DNA from: Spirogloea muscicola
Lineage: Eukaryota > Streptophyta > Zygnematophyceae > Spirogloeales > Spirogloeaceae
Length of the DNA: 41,320 bases
Assembly (NCBI GenBank): GCA_009602725.1
Contig: WELB01000092.1
Location: 211,950-253,269 of the forward strand
Reading direction: 5' to 3'
Shown: piece by piece, positions 1-13,200 of the stretch
How the letters are laid out: each line of letters starts with the position of its first letter
How positions within the stretch are numbered: position 1 is the first letter of the stretch
Made by a program: the position numbers and the translations under genes
The notes under the pieces: model-generated
Databases searched by the model: none
Told to the model about the DNA's origin: nothing
The model's input: only the letters and a program-made list of their open reading frames with translations

Positions 1-127
1 CCGCCGCCGACCCCGCCGCCACCGCCTGGCCCGCGCGCCCGGCATGTCCGTCCCGGCCATGGCTGCCGCCTATCGCAGCGAGGCGGAGCAGCAGGAGCGG
101 CGGCAGCGGCAGCAAGGTGCGCACCCG

Positions 128-159
<32 letters not shown>

Positions 160-256
160 TCGTCGCGTGTTCGCGCCGCGGACGCCGCGGCTCCGCTCGA
201 CAATGCCGGCCCGGCGGCGACGTCCACGGACGTGAGAGCTCACACAGCACCGCACC
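1..256. other. GC-rich low-complexity stretch at window edge
   Basis: Very GC-rich sequence with a CGG run of about ten units near 129-158. All three forward frames are partly open here (frame 1 runs from base 1 to about 373 without a stop), which is expected from the composition alone. A reverse-strand ATG at 60 would open an arginine-rich reading frame off the left edge and could be the start of a divergent gene. Part of the PLGG1 transit-peptide exon could also lie here. Nothing decides between these. Confidence 0.4.
129..158. repeat. CGG trinucleotide run
   Basis: About ten uninterrupted CGG/GGC units. It is one of several such tracts in the window; most of the others lie at first exons of genes. 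Confidence 0.9.
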
Positions 257-3200
257 ATGTCCAAGGCCACGCCGCAAGGGCAGCGCCTCCGGCGTCGTCT
301 CTTGGCCTCGCCGCTGCGCGCTCTGCGGCGCCGTCTGGAGGCAGGGCTGAGCAATGCAGGCCGCGCAGCCTTTGACTGACTGATTGATGACCAGGACTGA
401 AGACTCAGTCTGTTAGTCAGACTGCAGAAGGCCTCATATGATGTAGAAAAATGTCTTCATATGATTGCATAGTTCAATATGGTATTGTCTATAACACACA
501 ATAATGATAATGAAGACTGAATTATATAGAGTTTGTTGCCGGCGGCTGCACTTTGCCTCGGCAGGTTCCGCGGGCGCTCCACGCAGCGTTGGCGCTGGGC
601 GCGCTTGTGGCAGGCGACCAGGCGCTGCGGCGGGCCTTCCGGGCCGCCGGCATCGCCTTCCCGGCGCCGCTCTTTGGCATGTTCTGCATCTTCGCGGCGC
701 TCTCGGCGCTGGACGCCGCCTGGCCGTCGGCCGCCGAGGCCGTCGACGGCGCCTTCACGCCTGGCATCGACTTCATCAACCGCCACCTCTCGCTCTTCTA
801 CGTCCCCTCCCTCGTCGTCCTCCCCCTTGCCGTGCAGGGCATCCCCGGCGCCGCCGCGCTCAAGATCGTCGCCATCCTGGGTGCAAATGCTGCCCGCCCT
901 TGAGCGCGTCCATCGTCCTTTAGGATCTCCTGGGCAGCGCGATCTGGTCGGCAATGCCCACCTGCAAGTCTCGGCTGCTCTTGACCAGCACTTTGCTGTC
1001 TCTGACTGCTGCAGTCCTCGGCTGGGCCGCGTCACTGGCGATCACTGGCCTCAGCGCAGCCCAGATGCGGCAGATCGTCCGCACCAAGATGGAGGTGAGC
1101 GCGTTCGTGCGTTGTTGCCGCTGCTGCCTCCGACAGGCAATGCTTGTCAGCTTGCACGGGAATAATGTTGCAATCTTGTCTTTCGCTTCTGACCTCACGA
1201 TTGTAATGACAAAGCGGCTGGGATGAAGAGCGAACTTGCTATAGAAGTATACTCAAGCCATGGCAGAGGAAGCTGATGTGAGAGTTGCACTTTCTTTGTT
1301 CATGGCTGCAGCCCGCGGAGCCGGCCGCCAAGCCATCCCCCTTCACTGTGCAGGAGGTAGCAGGGTGGTCGGTGGCATTGGCCGCTGGTTTCGCGCTGGC
1401 ATTGGCCAAGCCGACAGCGCTAGGGACCGTGGCGACGACAGCCCTGCCCTACTTCCTGTCCGCCACCGTCCTTGGCTACATGCTGGGATCCAGGTATGCT
1501 CAAAGCAAAGGGCAAGTCTCAGTCAATCATGTATACGACATGACAGCCTGCGAGTAATAAATACTGCACTCCCCAGCCTCACAGGACTTAGAACTTATCA
1601 AATGTATGCTCTATCGCGAGCTGCGATTCATGGGACCGAAAGAAGCTATACCAGCAACCTGTGCTGCGGCAAGCATCCTCATGATAGCTGCCACTATTGA
1701 AGGCTGTGGCGCTTGCTCCAGGACCTGCCTTGCTTGTTTACTGTAGCAGCCCGACAGTGCTCGCAAATGGGCCACCTGGGTTGACCGCACGAGCCTGTGG
1801 CGCAGGATGCCGCCGGGATCGAGGAAGCTCCTTCACCCAATTATCACGTGCGCGGTCTTTGCCGATCTTGCGGCACTTCTGCTGGCCTGGGCCTCTGGCG
1901 CCACATTCTCCACAGTCCTCGGTGAGTACATGGCCCTCCAGCCTGCCGCCCCCGCACCAGCATCTGATTGCTGTCCAACAATGTCAGCTGACAAGGGTAC
2001 TGGCAATGATCGTATTGCTTAGTGTATGCTTCTGCTATATGGGAAAAAAGGCCATAGCTCGCTGGCTGAGCGTCAGAGCACAACTTGCAGGCAGCTACTT
2101 GACCAAGAGCGCAAGCAATCCTGGGGCGGGTGACCTCCTCATGGCATTCCTAGGCTCTGTCATCCTTTCCTTTGCCTTTGCCATGTTCCGTCAGCGAAAG
2201 GTAAGAAGTTTTGCTACATGTGATTTCTCGCAGCTCACTGCTGTGATGCTTGCATTTGTCAATCGTGCTGACAACGAGAGACCCCCATGGCAATAAGGTG
2301 GACCGCTGAGCATGCACGTGACTGCATCTCAACTGGTAATCCCATCCTTTGGATTGGCAGAGTTGCCTGACCTTGGTCTTCCTTCTCCAGCTGGTCCGGA
2401 GACACGCGGCGGAGATATTCACAGCCGTCATTGCGGGCTCAATCTTCTCCCTCTACTCAACATCCCTAGCCGGGCGACTATTGCACCTGGAGCCATCACT
2501 CACCCTGGCGATTGTGCCGCGCTGCGTCACAGTCGCACTGGCGTTGCCCATTGCTGGCCTTTTGCAAGGTGACTCCAAGCCGCACCTGTTCTCAAAGTGT
2601 GACAACCACGTATTTGTGAAACTCCTTGCACTCTACTAGTTTCTCTTTTGAAGTCAAGCCAAGTTATTGACTGAGCTACGGCCCTGCTGGTGCTCTTCTC
2701 TGTTTGTCGTGCAGCTGGGCATCCATCCTTGACAGCTGCAGTGGTGGTTGTCACGGGCCTGGTGGGAGCCAACTTTGGGCAGTTCCTCATGGACTGCCTT
2801 GGATTTGGCGATCCCATTGCACGTGGGCTCGCTACCGCCAGCAGGCGAGTCCTCTTCTTGCCTCTTGCGTCATTGATAATAACATTGTGCTTGCAGCTGA
2901 ATCTGAACGGCCTCCTAGCTGCTGACAGGAAGTCAAGTGATAGCCATTGTCACTCTTTGTCGCCACCTGCTGATGAACATGTTGGTACTGCCCCTTGTGT
3001 GTGGTCAAGGAAAGTGCATCGTCTGTAGATGTGCAATTGGCTTCAAGCATTGTGTACCAGGTCCTGCCTCACAGGACTTCATTGTCTTGCCAATGCCGCT
3101 TTGATGCTATCATCTGACATGATCACAAACACGTGTGCGTGTCATTGTGATGGCTGCAGTGCCCATGGCCTGGGCACAGCCTCAATGGCGGCCAAGGAGC

Positions 3201-3313
3201 CTGAGGCGTTGCCCTTCTGTGCCATCGCCTACGCACTCACGGGCATCTCAAGCTCCGTGCTCTGCACTTTGCCGATTGTCCAGCAGAGCCTGGTCGCACT
3301 TGCGGGCGCCTGA
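257..3313 (+). CDS. PLGG1: Chloroplast glycolate/glycerate translocator (LrgA-LrgB fusion)
   Basis: Inner-envelope chloroplast carrier of photorespiration that exports glycolate and imports glycerate. Eight exons join in phase: 565-880, 1015-1094, 1312-1493, 1806-1921, 2091-2200, 2391-2568, 2715-2844 and 3160-3313, giving 421 residues. Residues 1 to about 130 match the LrgA half (LFGMFCIF, FYVPSLVVLPL); the rest is the LrgB half (LLHPIITCA, GDLLMAFLGSVILSFAFA, RHAAEIFTA, SLTAAVVVVTGLVGANF, SAHGLGTA, EPEALPFCAIAYALTG). Many hydrophobic segments fit a polytopic membrane protein. The intron after 2844 is GC-AG. The first exon is not fixed. The best candidate is the ATG at 257, whose arginine-rich 28-residue leader resembles a transit peptide, but it would need a GC donor at 341. 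Family assignment is firm; the true start is inference. Confidence 0.94.
2845..3159 (+). other. GC-AG intron in PLGG1
   Basis: The conserved run TAS-SAHGLGTA requires the exon to end with AG at 2844 and resume with T at 3160. The intron then begins GCGAGT and ends CTGCAG. The next GT downstream (after CGA) would put the following exon out of frame. Confidence 0.85.
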
Positions 3314-4153
3314 GCCCCTGTGCCATCTACACGGGCAGACTGCAATTTTCCACAGTCATTTTGCGCCCAGCATTTAGGCTGGAGCTGAACATCAGGCAGC
3401 AACAGTAATCAGTTGGCGCCTGTGGAACTTTGAATTCCTGCAGCCAACCGACTTGCTCTTATTTCAGATCTCGAATCAGCTTGTAGGCTGCGCATGATGG
3501 TTGTACAAGATGACCTGGTCATTCACCAAGTCCTGCAGTGGGCACTGCTTACTGCCCAGCACCCTATCACGACAGCCTCTGGTGACATTGTTCCGCCTGC
3601 TAGCTATTCAGATTTGCATCTACTGACTAGAGGTTACTGAGAGTCCGCTTGCTGCTGTCTCAGTCCTTAGCACTCCGGCTCCTTCAGACCTTGTCCATTC
3701 CTTTGGGCTGGCCTCTCCCAGCCACCAGTTAATCTGGCCGCGCTTGCTCTCTGGTGGGCTTCAGACGCATTGATGAAGAGCGCCAACGACCAACACCACT
3801 TGGCGCGCACTTCTCTGGCTCCTGCGCTGCTCGGCCGCTCCTTGGCAGCAAGAGGCGCTCTCTTACACGGATGTGCTGAATAAGCTTCGCTGCTGCAGCC
3901 TCCCCAGGGGCCTCTGTTTGTGCTAGGCAGTTCGCAGGTGCCGCTCGGCTGGTCGCCCTGCCGCCGAGCTGCGCCCTGAGCGCAGCAGGGGACTGTCGCC
4001 GCCCGCCGCGCGAGTTCACCCCCAGAGTGCTACTCGAGGACCTCGTTGACTTGGCCACAGCTCCTAAACCAAAACCCTGGATCAGCAACCCTGACCTTGG
4101 CAAAGCTCCGCCGGCGGCGGTGGCGGCGGCGGTAACGGCGGGCGCGCCGGGGC
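3314..4153. other. Intergenic region PLGG1-URB1
   Basis: The region holds a 159-bp repeat copy (3591-3749) and then GC-rich sequence rising to a GGC tract before the URB1 start. A reverse reading frame at 3729-4103 resembles no family I know and is probably spurious. Confidence 0.6.
3591..3749 (-). repeat. 159-bp dispersed repeat, copy 1
   Basis: Nearly identical (a handful of substitutions and a 1-bp indel) to 18333-18490. It contains the family core in reverse orientation: CAGACCTTGTCCATTC followed by GGGCTGGCCTCTCCCAGCC. The two copies flank URB1 in direct orientation. Confidence 0.92.
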
Positions 4154-4255
4154 ATGGCCGGGAAGAAGCGGAAGAGGGCCGGCGGCAGCGGCGATGGCGG
4201 CGATAGCGGCGGCAGTGGCGGCGGCGGCGGCAGCGGCGGAGCCTGCGGCGGCCGC
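4103..4255. repeat. GGC-rich tract at URB1 start
   Basis: Imperfect GGC repeats span the 5' UTR and first codons of URB1, encoding a Gly/Ser-rich leader. Confidence 0.85.
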
Positions 4256-7200
4256 CTTTCCGAGGCTACTGTGAGCCCACGAGCGCAGTGCTCAGCTAGT
4301 GCTCAGGTAAGCGGAAGAAGAATTTGAATCGCCCACAGAAAATACTAACGNGCTGCTCCGGCGGCCCGGCGCGGAGGCGGCGCGGGCGCTGGCAGCCGTC
4401 CCGGGCCTGCCGCAGGCGCTGCTGGCGGCGTGGGACACCTTCCACGCCACCTCCAGCACCAAGGTTCGATTCCCGCCGAGCACATCTTTATCCCACCGCT
4501 GAGCCATCCCCGGCCTCCGCCGTCGCAGCTGCCGAAGCCGCTGTTGAATTTTGCCTGGTATCTAACGTCAGAGAGCACCATCCAGTATGTCAGAATACCA
4601 GGCTTTGTACTCAGTGCTGGGGACTGAGGCTCGTTGCTCAGGAAAGCTCCTGAAACAACGTTTGAGGCTTTTTGAGGCGACGGCTGTGAGAGGCCAGCCC
4701 AGAAGAATGTACGAGGACTGAGAGGCCCTTACTGAACTTACACTTACTGACTGACTCTTTAAGATTCTTTACGAAGTTTTAGAGATTTAAGGTTCGGCTA
4801 CCAGCAGCAGTCTGATTGGCATTCTCCGCGCCTGCTGCAGGTCTGCGTGGCCCTGATGCAGCTCGCCAGCGCTGCGCTCGGGCTGAATCTCTTGAGTGAC
4901 GGCAAGGAGGCTGAGGCGTCCGCCGGCCTGGACTTCCTCGCCGGCCAGATCCTCCGCAAGCGCATGCGCGCGGTCTACTCCCACCTGTCCTCCGGTGCGC
5001 AGACTCGACCAAAGTGCAAAATCAAACCTGATTTAGTCATCGACCCAAAGCCCCATAAATGGTGGCCCTTTCCTGCCTCTTTACCTCCTCATACACTATT
5101 CCCTTTGCCCCTTGACGGCAGCCATGCCTAAACCGCAGGCTTTTAAGGGCCCAGGCATTTGTCAAGCATTGACACCACACATCAGGTCTTTTATCTTATT
5201 TCAACTGCTCACCCAATTGAGGTGGCAAGTCTCTTTTAGCCGGAAATGGACGAATCAGAAAGAGCTACAGAGGAGTGTGACCCTCAGCCGCCTTCAGCCG
5301 CTACAGCTTGACTCTGTAGTGGCGGGTTGCCTCTGCTCCACTAGCGACAGGCGCAATTGGCAAAAGTCAAGCCTGGCCCTTACACCCTCTGGCCGGCGGC
5401 GGCAGGCCACAAAGCACGGGCAAATGCGGCGCTCCTGCTGCTGGCTGCCGTCGCAGCTCGCAGTCGCCTCCTTGCCCGTGAGCTTGTTGGTGAGCAATTG
5501 ATGCACGACTCACAGTTGCTTTGATGATGTCGCCAGTCTGTGGCTGCGGAGTCACACATTGCGGGGAATGTGAATGACGAATACTTGTAAGACTTTCGTT
5601 GTAAAAACAGCGGAAATCTGATGTCGTCCTTTATCGTCCTATATCTGGTGGACCCTTACAATTACCGTCTCCTTGTGCCAGCTGTATTTGACTTCACGCT
5701 CGCTGCACTACTGAAGCTGGCGGCGCCAACCCGGGTGGCTCGCACCACGGCTGCCCGCCCGCATGCCGCTGCAGGGTCTTCAGCCGATGCCTTGCTGCGG
5801 CAGCCCACTCGGGCGTCCTTTGTGGCCTTTGTGCTTGCTGTCTTGGGGAACAGGGATGCGGCAGTCGTGCGGTCGGTGCTGCAGAAGCGCTCGCTGCTGG
5901 GCCCGGTGCTCCAGCACCTGGCCGCCGACCCCCCCGCGCTTGCCGCGGAAGCGCTCCTGGTGGTCCAGCAGCAGGTCCTTGCTGTCGACGAGGCTGTCAT
6001 CCCGCGAGGCCTGCAGGTTGGTGGGCTGGCTGCGTCCCTCCTTCCGCTTTCTCCATCCTGGCAATTGCAGTGAGATCTTTACTTTGCCTCTTGCGACTAT
6101 GGTTTCCTCTTCGCAGGACGGACATTCCTCTTGCTGCCTTTGCTGGACTGGGTCCATCAGCTAAAAGATCAACGGCGTATCGGTCACGAGTCTGCTTGTA
6201 CTTCCAACATGACTAGAACAGACTTGAGCTAGAACCAGCTTGTAACTTCAGGTCAAGGGCTGACAAGATTAAGTTGAAGCAGAGCAAGTGAGCACCGGCT
6301 ACACTACTGACAGCAGTGAGAATTTCCATTACATAAGATTCATCCACTTGCGCGGGTTTGTCAGACCATCCTCAATCTGTTGACCCGCCAGCCAATCCAC
6401 CTCTTGCAGGGAGCAGTCTTTGGGGACGGTGTGCTGGACCAGCTGGCCCGCATCTCTTCCATGGGGCTTGAGGGCGATGTGGGCATGGCGGCAAAGGCCG
6501 CCGTTCTGGCGCATGACATCCTGCTCGCCATCTGCACCGAGCCGGCTCACGGCGTGTGCCCGCCAGCAGAGCAGCCAGTGGAGCAGAGCGGTGGCAAGAG
6601 CGGCAGCATCAGACGGCTTCTGCGGCTGGCGCTGCGGCTCAAGGCGACGGAACACAGCCGGCACGCAGCGCTGCTGCTCGCGGCAGCCAGCGCCCAGCCA
6701 GCGCTGGCTGCTGCCTTCATCAACCGTCTGCCATACTCGCTGGAGCCCCGCGTCTCTCCCCGCTGGTACCATTGGCCCGGAGATGCATCTTCAGCCTGCA
6801 CGCCGGCTTCAAAGTTCATCGCAGGCTGTATTATCCATCGACACTATCATCGTATCTCAAGCAAATCCACAAAGCAGAACAGCTAGCCAGGATGCTACTG
6901 TATCTCAGGACTTTGCTCACATGATTATTATCTCCTCATGTGGCATGCAGGTTTGCAGCCATCTCGCTCGTGGGCCAGCTCATTACCATTGCCAGCGAGG
7001 CGCCGTCCGCCAGCCTGAGCACCGCTGCCTCCGCTTCAGTGACTTTTGACAGGGACTCAGATACTTCCTGGGGTCTTGTCAATAGAATTGTGCCGCCGGC
7101 GCTCCCCAAGGCAGCCCTCAGCCGTGGCTTGCAGCACCAGAGCCCGTTGGTCAAGTACGCCTGCCTTGGTGTCCTGCTCCAGAGTACGACTTGAAATTCA

Positions 7201-10200
7201 AAGCCCTCAATGAAAACCTTAGATTCTACGCCCTACTCCTTGAACAAGCTTTGCAGGTTCTCTGAAGTTGCCGACAGAAAGGTGTCATTGATTGTGTGTG
7301 ATAGCATATCCAGCTCATGGGCATCTGGATTGTCAGTCAGTGCTGGCAAGTTCAATGCCGGCACTGTGCAAGGCTTCTGCTCTGGCAGATGTGACAGGGA
7401 TAGGCAGGAGGAAGCTTTTGATCACATTGTCGCTGAAGTATTGTTCGTTGATCTGTTGAGCAGTTCTGCAAGCCATCCGGAAGCTTTTCGATCATGTCCA
7501 CCAGAGAAGCAGCTTAGCTTCTCCTCCTCCTCAGCGAGGCCAAGCCATGGACCAAGGGACGGTCAGTCGTGATGGACACAGCAGGAAGGATGCTGCAGCC
7601 TGGCTGCAGCTGGAGAGGGAGCTTGGCAATTGCTTCCGTGCTGCGCTGCCGGATCCGCAGGTCCTCCTAGGCCTCCATGCAGCCCTCGAGAAGGTCGGCG
7701 GAGCGTCGCAAGATGCTGACCAGGTCAAAGCAGGAGCGAAAAGCGAGCCGGCAGCTTCGATCACTGAAAGTATGGATCACGAAGAAGGCGATGGCTCGCT
7801 TGTGGAGGATCCAGAGGTGGATGCAGACAATGCTGGCCGACAGTTGAGCAGCTTGCCCAGCAATGTGGATCCTGAGTCAGGGGATGTTGCTTCAAAGGGC
7901 ACACATCTCCTCCGCTTGAAGCTCCTGCAAGTGCTCGGCGCCTACCAGGTGCACAGTCCCTTGCAACCCAAAACCCTACATCTCAAGTCTTGAGTCCTCA
8001 GATGTCATCTGCTGAAGTCCTTGCATCTAAGCTCTCCTCCGCTTGGCAGCCTGCTAGATAGCTGCCAGCATGTTCGTTACGCTGTGCCTGGGCTAGCGGA
8101 CTTTTTCATGTTAGGTAGCTACGTTCTATAATGACGATGTGATCTCTTGAAAGTAGCTAACTGCTTACACAGAGTCAGTTATTTATGGTCAACACGGAAA
8201 TCTCATGACCACATGCAGAGGGCGCTACCAGAAGCCCTGGCGGAGTGCCGCTTCGACCCACTGAAGCTCCTCCCAGCAGACCCCGGCCAGCAGAACGGTG
8301 CCGAGCAGGCGGCGCTGACCTCCCTCCTCTTGGCAGCCGCTGGTGAGGACGAGCAGCCGGCAGAGAATGGAAGGGTCCCGTCATTCGAGGACAGCTGGAA
8401 CGGCAGCGCACCATTGTACCAGCACCTACTACCAATCGTCAACCTGATGCTCAGTGGGAAGCAACAGGTGGTCTGCGAGGGTGCGTGGCGGCTGGCCTTC
8501 CGGACGCTGCTGAGCACTGGCGGCCTCACTGAACACGCGGCAGCAATGGAGGCCGCTGTGTGGCTCGACTGCCTCCCCAGCGGGCAGGCCGCGGGCTCAG
8601 CTCCTGGTGAGGCTGTGGCGTCGTTCCTGGCCAAGGCCGTCGCAAGCGTGGGACGGAACCCGTTCCGCTATGCCAGCGACGTGGCTGAGGGCCACATCTC
8701 GGCGCTTCTCGTCTGTGCCCTCGGCGACTGCTTCAAGGTGCTCAAGGGGGCCGCGCGGAGCCCGTCGGCCAAGGCCGCTGTGGCGATATACGTGGCTGGA
8801 GTCCTCCACTCCTTCATGGACTGTCAGGTCAGAGCGCTTGTCTCGTGTAATTACGTTTCGCAGCCCAACAAATCTACTAGCTCCACAAATTTGTGGGCCA
8901 ACATGTAAGTGTGTGGTGAAATGATGTAGTGGTCCCTTATCTTGAAGTGGGCATACATGAGTTGCTCAATCTCTCTGGTGATTGTCATCCACTACTGCAG
9001 GCTGATGACACTCTGGCAAAGTTCCTGGTTGACCGTCTAGGAACCGAGCCCCTCATAAGGTCGCCGTGCACTGAGTGGAGACCACTGCAGCTCGTGCTCG
9101 CCTCAGCAAGACGTCAAATCTCTTCGCACAGGGAGCCCAAAAATCTTGACGATGAGAAAGTTGGAGCACCTGCGGGGCTGAAGAGGCTGCGTCGGCAGAT
9201 CACCGAGCTGGACCCTTCTGACGAGCGAGACAACCTGCTCGAGCTGGTCATGGGCGCTCCACCCGAGCATCTGCTTGCGTGTCTTGCCGACCTGGCTAAG
9301 ATCTGCTCACAAGCGGACCATTTGGGGCTGCTGGTTTTCTACCTCCAGGGTCACAGGTCCTTGCTGAGGCAGTGGCCGGGTATGCTCGACCCTGTGGACA
9401 CCGGAGGTGTAGAGGGTGATCACGTGGAGAGTGGAGGAGCCATCCGCACCAACGGCAGCGCAGATGTCAGAGGACTTGACAATCTTCTGCAAGCATTGCC
9501 GCTTCCGCTGCTGCTTCTGGTGCGGGAGAGACGGCCCGATGGCAGCCCATCAGTGGCCAGCATCTTGCGCAGGAAGGCCGAGGAAGCCTGGGAGCTCGCC
9601 GGCTGGCCAGGGCGTGTGCGCAGGGAGCTGCATGCCAAGGCGATCTTGGGCAGCCTCCACACCACAAGACGCGGAGGCACCAGCAAGAGAAGAGTGGAGA
9701 CCATGTTCACCTTGCTGCACTGCCTGCTGCAGCGGCCGCCTGCTCCTATGGTTGGCGGGAGTGCAGTGGACAAGGTCGACGTGCACTGGTCGCTGGCCGA
9801 GGACGTGATGGCTCACCAGGCGATGCTCCAGAGCTGCAGTCTAAGCATCTCAGATGACAACAACATGATGGATGTCACAGATAGTTGGACGAGGTCGACG
9901 CATCTGACCGAAGTTGCCAAGCTCGTCAATGCTCTCTTGCTCAGTCGGGAGTGCCAGGAGAGAATGGTGGACGCAGCAGCGGAGGAGCGGACTGTGCAGC
10001 TCTGCGAGCCATATATAACCGCGACCATGGCCTGGTTGCGTGCTGAGCTAGAGAGGTCGGCAGCCTCTAGGTCCAAGCCGGACCAGAGAGCCGTCAAGGC
10101 AGGCACCAGGCTAATGCGCTTTGCTGGCCACGACGAGCAGGCGGCCATCCTGGAGCTGCTGCTCCGCTTGCTGGGCTCCTCGGATGACGCAGCGGAGGCA

Positions 10201-13200
10201 TCACTCACTGACTTGACTCTAGACGTTGCCAGGATCGTACTCGCATGCGCACCTGACGACAAGAGCGGCGAGAAGTCCTCTGCCAAAGCGGCTTCCATTC
10301 AACGAGGGGGCTTGGGAAGGGCCAGAGCTTGCCGCCTCTTCCAGGCCCTCGCAGAAGTGGCGGTGAAGTCGAGATCCCCCAGTGTCGACTTCGTCATACA
10401 GGCCTTGGTGAGCCCGCACCAGGGGCTGCCGCACCTGGCTGCGCTACAGGAGTTCCCGGCGCTCGCCCCTGCCACCATTCTCGAGCTCGCCGTCAATTAC
10501 CCGACGGCGACTCGAGGGGCTGTGGCAGAGCGGCTCGTCGCTGGCAGCAGCCTCCACAGACAGACACTCGCGACGCTGCTGTGCTGCAGTCAAGCAGGAG
10601 AGCTTCGGAAGGGAAAGTCTGACAAGAAGAAGCTCAGGAGAGTCAGAGACCCACAAGGAGCTTGCAGCCTGTCAGAAGAAGCAATGCTGACCCTCCTTCC
10701 AGCCATCAAGTTTGTGCTGAGCTACTCCATGAAGCCAGGGGGTTTAGGGTCTGAGTCGCCAATGCTCGTGACGGCTGTCAGAGACCGGCTCCTTGCCATT
10801 GTGGAGAGCCAGGGACCAGCTGCAACGGCAGGTCTCTCTGACTTTCACTCGATCATGGAGTTGCTTCAGCAATGCCTTAGCATCAGTCCTCTACCGGAGA
10901 AAGATCAGCGGCAGCTGGAGCAGCGCCTGGTGCCAGATGGAAGCTGGGCGATCTGGGCTGGGACGGAAGATCAGGCCGCTGGTGGAGGCCCGCCAGCTTG
11001 GAGAACCCTTCTGAAGGCGGCAGTTGCGGGGCTGCTGCTGATGAGAAAGTCAAGCGCAAAGTCAGAGCATCAGGACGACGAGTCAGCAGAAGAACGGACA
11101 GCTCTCAAGGCAAGATATGGTGTGGCGTTGATGGGCACACTCAGTCAGCTCTATGGGAAGACTCCACGCCCTTGCAGTGGCGAGGCGGCCTATGTGCCGG
11201 GTGATCTGGGGAGAGAGGAGCTGGAAGATGCTTTTGTGGCGCTCCTGGTCGCTGCCCTCCCTGGCCTCTGCGCCGCACAGCTGGACAAGGACGCGCTTGC
11301 TGCGGCCAGGTCCTTTGCAGTGCAGACGCTTCGTTGTCGTTATGAGGCCCCGGGCGCCATGCGGCTGCTTGGCAAGCTGCTGGCAGGCATGGGCCAATGC
11401 TTCGAGGTGGTGAGTCTCTATGGATTTTTTGAAGCACATGCTGCTGCAGCCAGACTCTTTCTGCTTTCCGCCAGCACCTGGGGCAATCCTGTCAGTTGCT
11501 AGGCGCGGTCCCCCATGTATTGCCTGTGTACGATCCTGCAACATGCAGGTGACAGCTGGTTAACATCAGACATTTGGGCTGGTTACTATCAGACATTTGG
11601 GGCTTGCCTGCTTGCAGGAGCACCCTGGAGTGCAGCACTATTCATTTGACGGGCAGGCAGCCATTGCAGAATTGGCTGCTCATGTCTTTGACCTGGCAAT
11701 CTCACACTCCAACTTCCTTCCAACCTTGCTCTCGAACACCGGCTTGTCCTTGAATTCCTCATTGCAACGCACTGCAAGAGGGGAATCATTGCCCTCTCTG
11801 CTCGCGCTTGTTGAGATTCCCCAGTCTTCGATTTGCCAAGAAGCAACAACGGCTGCAAACACTGCTAACTGCTCCAAGAGACCTGCTGACGGGCTGAAGT
11901 TCATTCTCATCAGTCTCCTGAGGGTGAGCACTTTGAGCTTTGTGGTAATTGAAGTACAGCTGACAAATCATTCTGCCATCTGCTGACAAGCTCCTTGGAC
12001 CGTAGTCAATTGTCATGAGAATGAGAAAATGCTGCTCATGGCCAGGCTATTAGTATGCTTTTATATCTGTGACGATGACTTTATGTCGCTGTCCACGTTG
12101 TCACCCTGTGCCCTCCTGCCTGCAAATGCAGACATTGTTTCGCCTGAGGATATCACACATCGCCGGGACTCCCTCGGACGGTGCAGCGCTGGATAGGCTG
12201 CAAGGTGTCCTGCTAGCTGGCTACAGCGCAACCATGCAGTCCACAGACCGCCGGTTGCTCAGCCTTCTGCTGGCAATTGACGCCCACGCCATGGCGGGCT
12301 GCCAGGGCCTCGCCGGTTGGGACTACTTGTGGGGCGAGGCTGCCCTGAGGAGACTCAATGCAAAGACTGACACAGCGAGCTTGGACGCTGATAAAGTCAC
12401 AAGCGGATTACAAGGCAAAAGTGATTATGTGGTGGGCCTGGACCCTGAAGCTGCTCAGCGCGCTTTTGTGGGAGAGGCTCCCGTGGAGCCTCAACAGTGC
12501 GGGCTGACCGTTGTCTACTTTCCGCAGAGGAGAAGTATTACTCAGACGGCAGACTCCGAAGCTGAAGAAGATGCTCAATTAGAGATTGCAGGCAAGGTAG
12601 GCATGATAGCCATTCGCGTGTGACGCAATTGCTTGTTTGAATGCTGAAGGCATACTCCTGAACCGTGCTGCTAAGCAAGCTGTCAAATGAAGAGTACCAT
12701 CTCTGTTGTTCGCTGCAAGAATATATGTGCAGGGAGCTTGTGCATGGAGCACAGACCAGGGGTAAAGTATAGAATGGCGTCTCAATCCAAGTACGTTAAA
12801 GATGAAGTGCCAGAGTTAGTGCTACTTATGGCTTGGAAAGTGCCCCAAACCCAGAAGTAATTGATTGTTCCTGATTAGAGTGTAAGTCTGTCTTGTGCTT
12901 GACCAGGCTGCAGCCCAAATGGCATACGACCCAGCATTCCTCCTTGCCTTCACGAGCCATGCCTTGTCACATGGCCGATTGGGGCCACGCTCTCTGGCAC
13001 GGCTAGGCCTTTTGCAGGTCGCGCTGGCTTCGTTGAGCGCGGCTGATGAGGAGCTGCGGAAGCTTGCCTATGACATCCTGGCAAAATGCATGTTTCTCCT
13101 GGAGGTGGGTCCTCCGCCTAGGGACTATGCTCTCTTGTGGACACCACATAACAGCTGGGCTCTGCAGGATTATTGGCGGTAGTCAAGCAAGGCGAGGTGC

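Noticed and set aside
3729-4103. 124-codon reverse open frame between PLGG1 and URB1
   Set aside because: Low-complexity Ala/Arg/Ser product, no recognised domain, overlaps a repeat copy and the URB1 promoter side.
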